The position numbers and the translations under genes were made by a program. The notes beneath the pieces were generated by a model. The model did no database searches and was not told the origin of the DNA. It saw only the letters and a program-made list of their open reading frames with translations. Shown here in pieces: positions 61,906-64,000 of a DNA stretch of 64,000 bases. The DNA is taken from NCBI RefSeq assembly GCF_040493455.1, contig NZ_JANFDA010000002.1, positions 496,001 to 560,000 of the forward strand, read 5' to 3'. How positions within the stretch are numbered: position 1 is the first letter of the stretch; each line of letters opens with the position of its first letter. The DNA comes from Microcosmobacter sp040493455 (GTDB lineage Bacteria > Bacteroidota > Bacteroidia > Flavobacteriales > Flavobacteriaceae).

Positions 61906-62046
61906 TTAGTTTTTGGAATGATTTCCTTTTAATTTTTTCCTCAACTTTTCTAGTGCATATAACTCGGCTTTAAGGCGTTCGTTTTCCTCCTGAATGACTT
62001 TTTGGTCTTTCAAAAAAAGGGTAGAGAAAAATTGCCTTATCGACAT
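61906..62046 (-). CDS. 46-residue coiled-coil micro-protein
   Basis: From the ATG at 62046 the product is MSIRQFFSTLFLKDQKVIQEENERLKAELYALEKLRKKLKGNHSKN, 46 residues: a short hydrophobic start and then a Leu-heptad coiled coil with basic end. It is placed 15 bp before the giant adhesin, clearly co-transcribed. A longer reading to 62118 would cross the predicted promoter and is rejected. No family recognised; an assembly or regulatory peptide for the adhesin operon is possible. Confidence 0.55.
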   Translation of the reverse strand: MSIRQFFSTLFLKDQKVIQEENERLKAELYALEKLRKKLKGNHSKN

Positions 62047-62072
62047 CTTATAGCATTTTGAATTGTTTACTT

Positions 62073-62080
62073 CAAAACTA
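62073..62080 (-). promoter_or_regulatory. Predicted -7 element of the micro-gene/adhesin operon
   Basis: On the minus strand TAGTTTTG fits TAnnTTTG and lies 26 bases before the micro-gene ATG. No TTG -33 box is seen at the expected distance (about 62100-62103), as is common for promoters needing an activator. Confidence 0.5.
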
Positions 62081-62111
62081 TTTACAGTAAGGTCTGAAAG
62101 GAAAAAAACAC

Positions 62112-62162
62112 CATGCACAAATCATGTACAGGTTCTAAAAACTCATGTACAAATCATGTACA
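62112..62162. promoter_or_regulatory. Four phased CATGTACA half-sites (activator array)
   Basis: CATGCACA at 62112-62119 and CATGTACA at 62123-62130, 62144-62151 and 62155-62162, spaced 11, 21 and 11 bases start to start, are all in the same orientation. These steps are close to whole helical turns, so all sites face the same side. The array lies just upstream of the missing -33 box of the adhesin operon and after the stop of the regulator gene. Confidence 0.65.
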
Positions 62163-62217
62163 AATGAAGAAAATAAAATTATAACCCTTTGATTTAAAGT
62201 AATTTATATAATTCACC

Positions 62218-63885
62218 TTAAAATTGATTCAAAAAGGAGTTAAGATCGTCTTTTGGAGAGAGATTTAGCTTTTTTCTGAGCCTAGATCTGCTTCTGTATA
62301 CAGATTCTAATGCTACATTTTGTAGCAATGCTATTTCATTATTATCGATATTCAATCGAATAAAAGAGCATAATTTTGCTTCTGTTTTGGTGAGTGTTGG
62401 AAACTGTTCGCGTAGCTTTTCATAAAAGGCTGTATTGAGAATATCTACCTTATTTTGAATATCAATCATGTTACTATCTACAATTTCTCTTTCTAAAACT
62501 GCTTTTTCTAATGCTTTAAAATTTGAATCGCCTTTAAGTGAATTCGACTTCTTTATTTTTTTGATATAGTTTAATAGTTCCTCTCTCCATTTACGGTTTC
62601 TGGAAATATTCAAGGCAAAGTCAGAAATGTCTTTTTGCTTGTAATCTATTTCCTTTTGAAGCATTTCATTTTTGAGTTTTCCAAGTTGAATTTGCTCTTT
62701 TCGCCTTCTGGACACAAAAATGATTCCTGCTATAATCAATCCAAAGATGCCCACAATTATGGCAGTAATTTTCCAGAATCTGGTAGAAGCTTGCTGCAAT
62801 AAGCGCTCTTCATTTATCTTCTGTTGTTCTACTAATTGTATACTATCTATTGTTTTTCGGCGCTCATAAGTGTATTTAGCTTCTAACTCAGCAAACTCTT
62901 TAATGCTTTTTACATTCATATCTTTTATTTGCTGACGTTTATAGCCTCTATAATATGCAAATGCGCGTTCATGATTTCCCAAATCGGTATACGCATTGCT
63001 TAAGGACAAACAACGATTGGCAATGGAGCCTTCAAGCCCTATATCTATGACCAGGTCGAGCGATTTTTTATAGTTTTCAACAGCCTTTTCTGGTTGCCCC
63101 AATTTTCTGTAGGCATAGCCCAAATTCTTATAACACCTTTCCAAGCTGATTCTGTCATTATTCCTTTGACATATTTCAATATTTTGGTTCGTCAATGCAA
63201 TGGAAGCTTTATAATTCTTTTTTTGACGCTCATAATTAGATAAGCGAAAAATTGCTAAAGATCTACCATAATCATAGTTTATAGAATCCGAATAGGCTAA
63301 CACTTCATGGTTATATGCTGCACTTTTTTCTAACTGATTATGAGTCAAGTAATAGCCGCTAAAGGAATTTAATACGCGTACAGTCTCCTTATCGTTTTTA
63401 TATGTTTTGGATGATGCAAGGGCTTTTTCATAAAATTGAAAGGCTTTAATACTATCTTTATTATGGTGATGTAGTCTACCATAAATTCGATATGTAGTGG
63501 GGAGTGTATATGTTTCGCCAATAGCTTCTTTAATTTTTAGACTTTCCTGAATAGCTTTCAGACTTGGTACATAATCGGTGTCCTTTCTATAATAGTAACC
63601 CAACTCATCTAACATCAAAGCCTTTTTAAGCAAAAAATACTTATTATTTTCATCCTTGGACAGGATACTATCATTAATAATGCCTATGGCTTTCTCAAAA
63701 CTACTTATCGCTTTTTGCGCTTTTACTCTTCTGTTTTCCAAGCCTAGCTTATAAAGCTTTTCAACTTCAAGACTATCATTTTGTGCATTAAGTGGTATGG
63801 TGAATAACAATACAATTAGTGTACTGACTACATAGGCAGATACGCTTAAACTGTTCTTTAAAAAAAGAAGATTAAGTGAGTTCAA
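62218..63885 (-). CDS. Membrane-tethered TPR regulator with LuxR-type helix-turn-helix
   Basis: The 555-residue protein has a signal peptide/anchor (VVSTLIVLLFTIPLNAQ). About six TPR units follow in residues 35-340 (RCYKNLGYAYRKLGQPEKAVENYKKSLDLV). A membrane segment lies at about 373-394 (ITAIIVGIFGLIIAGIIFV), then a cytoplasmic coiled linker, and a C-terminal helix-turn-helix (LTKTEAKLCSFIRLNIDNNEIALLQNVALESVYRSRSRLRKKLNL). TPRs are thus outside and the DNA-binding domain inside, a one-component sensor layout. The start at 63885 fits the signal peptide. Its stop is 100 bases upstream of the micro-gene promoter area, so it likely controls the adhesin operon. Confidence 0.85.
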   Translation of the reverse strand: MNSLNLLFLKNSLSVSAYVVSTLIVLLFTIPLNAQNDSLEVEKLYKLGLENRRVKAQKAISSFEKAIGIINDSILSKDENNKYFLLKKALMLDELGYYYRKDTDYVPSLKAIQESLKIKEAIGETYTLPTTYRIYGRLHHHNKDSIKAFQFYEKALASSKTYKNDKETVRVLNSFSGYYLTHNQLEKSAAYNHEVLAYSDSINYDYGRSLAIFRLSNYERQKKNYKASIALTNQNIEICQRNNDRISLERCYKNLGYAYRKLGQPEKAVENYKKSLDLVIDIGLEGSIANRCLSLSNAYTDLGNHERAFAYYRGYKRQQIKDMNVKSIKEFAELEAKYTYERRKTIDSIQLVEQQKINEERLLQQASTRFWKITAIIVGIFGLIIAGIIFVSRRRKEQIQLGKLKNEMLQKEIDYKQKDISDFALNISRNRKWREELLNYIKKIKKSNSLKGDSNFKALEKAVLEREIVDSNMIDIQNKVDILNTAFYEKLREQFPTLTKTEAKLCSFIRLNIDNNEIALLQNVALESVYRSRSRLRKKLNLSPKDDLNSFLNQF

Positions 63886-64000
63886 TTCTTGAGGGTAATT
63901 TTCTTAGTTCTATCCAAAGATAAATAAACTGAAATAGATTAGTAAATTAAATCTTACCCTATGGGTAGAATGTTGCTCTTTATGGGCTCTCTTTAAAATG
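63886..64000. other. Upstream region of the TPR/LuxR regulator, to window edge
   Basis: AT-rich, without a reading frame of interest. TACCC-TAT-GGGTA (63956-63968) is a short palindrome that could be regulatory. The promoter of the regulator gene should lie here but no clear box is seen. Confidence 0.3.

Noticed and set aside
62047..62118. Extended start for the 46-residue micro-gene
   Set aside because: The extension crosses the predicted -7 promoter element and ends in the operator array; MSIRQFF at 62046 is more plausible.

Overview
The window is a chromosomal stretch of a marine-type member of the Flavobacteriaceae (phylum Bacteroidota). The evidence is low GC content, several promoters of the Bacteroidota form (TTG, 19-20 bases, TAnnTTTG), a tmRNA whose tag reads GEDNYALAA, many type IX secretion system (T9SS) cargo proteins with C-terminal sorting domains, PorP/SprF-family proteins, and two short intergenic palindromic repeats of a kind I recall from such genomes. 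Genus cannot be fixed from the sequence alone. There are no rRNA or tRNA genes; the only RNA gene seen is ssrA. A 100-base run of N at 35510-35609 is an assembly gap inside a coding tandem repeat.

Layout. 1-5.5 kb: housekeeping genes (nadC, cut by the window edge; rlmH; rdgB) with an HXXEE membrane protein, a DCC-family thiol oxidoreductase and a large patatin-like lipase. 5.5-9.3 kb: a beta-lactamase-fold serine hydrolase, an orphan contractile-tail tube protein (gp19 family), and two AT-rich accessory genes with similar flanking motifs. 9.3-14.7 kb: a DEAD-box RNA helicase with a structured leader, a carboxypeptidase-regulatory-domain protein, a lipoprotein, two VOC/PhnB-like proteins, trmH and a DUF1801 protein. 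14.7-19.9 kb: a tight run of membrane-protein genes with a winged-helix regulator and three palindromic candidate operators; it includes a Coq4-like protein, a SanA/YdcF-like protein, and DUF2809 and DUF1361 proteins. 19.9-23.3 kb: a large M48 peptidase and a saccharopine/alanine-dehydrogenase-like oxidoreductase.

23.4-26.0 kb: ssrA (tmRNA), followed at once by a small defence-like block: a HEPN-type protein with an intact R-x4-H motif, a 72-residue partner, and an AbiH protein. 26.3-31.1 kb: a membrane-anchored AraC regulator with an upstream 20-bp palindrome, an ATP/ADP-translocase-like carrier, a Tat-type aldo/keto reductase, an intradiol-dioxygenase homologue that lacks its metal ligands, and a small secreted protein.

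31.4-45.9 kb: a surface/T9SS region. It holds a beta-helix-like secreted protein, a CHU_C-sorted Ig-like protein, a PorP/SprF protein fused to a long AKEEAEAQAKLEAE repeat and a SPOR-like tail, a 2739-residue SprB-repeat protein, and a second PorP/SprF protein. The layout resembles sprB-sprF gene pairs, in which the PorP/SprF partner serves export of its giant cargo.

45.9-50.3 kb: a PDZ plus alpha/beta-hydrolase fusion, a LytTR regulator, and a TetR-controlled pair (dehalogenase/epoxide-hydrolase-like enzyme plus DUF1348 protein) with two clear 18-bp palindromic operators. 50.6-63.9 kb: the most striking locus. A 3765-residue secreted adhesin is built from five tandem modules of about 650 residues. 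It is preceded by a 46-residue coiled-coil micro-gene and by a TPR/LuxR-type membrane-tethered regulator. Four phased CATGTACA half-sites lie between the regulator and the adhesin transcription unit. I propose this regulator / operator array / micro-gene / modular adhesin unit as the best candidate for an undescribed system here.
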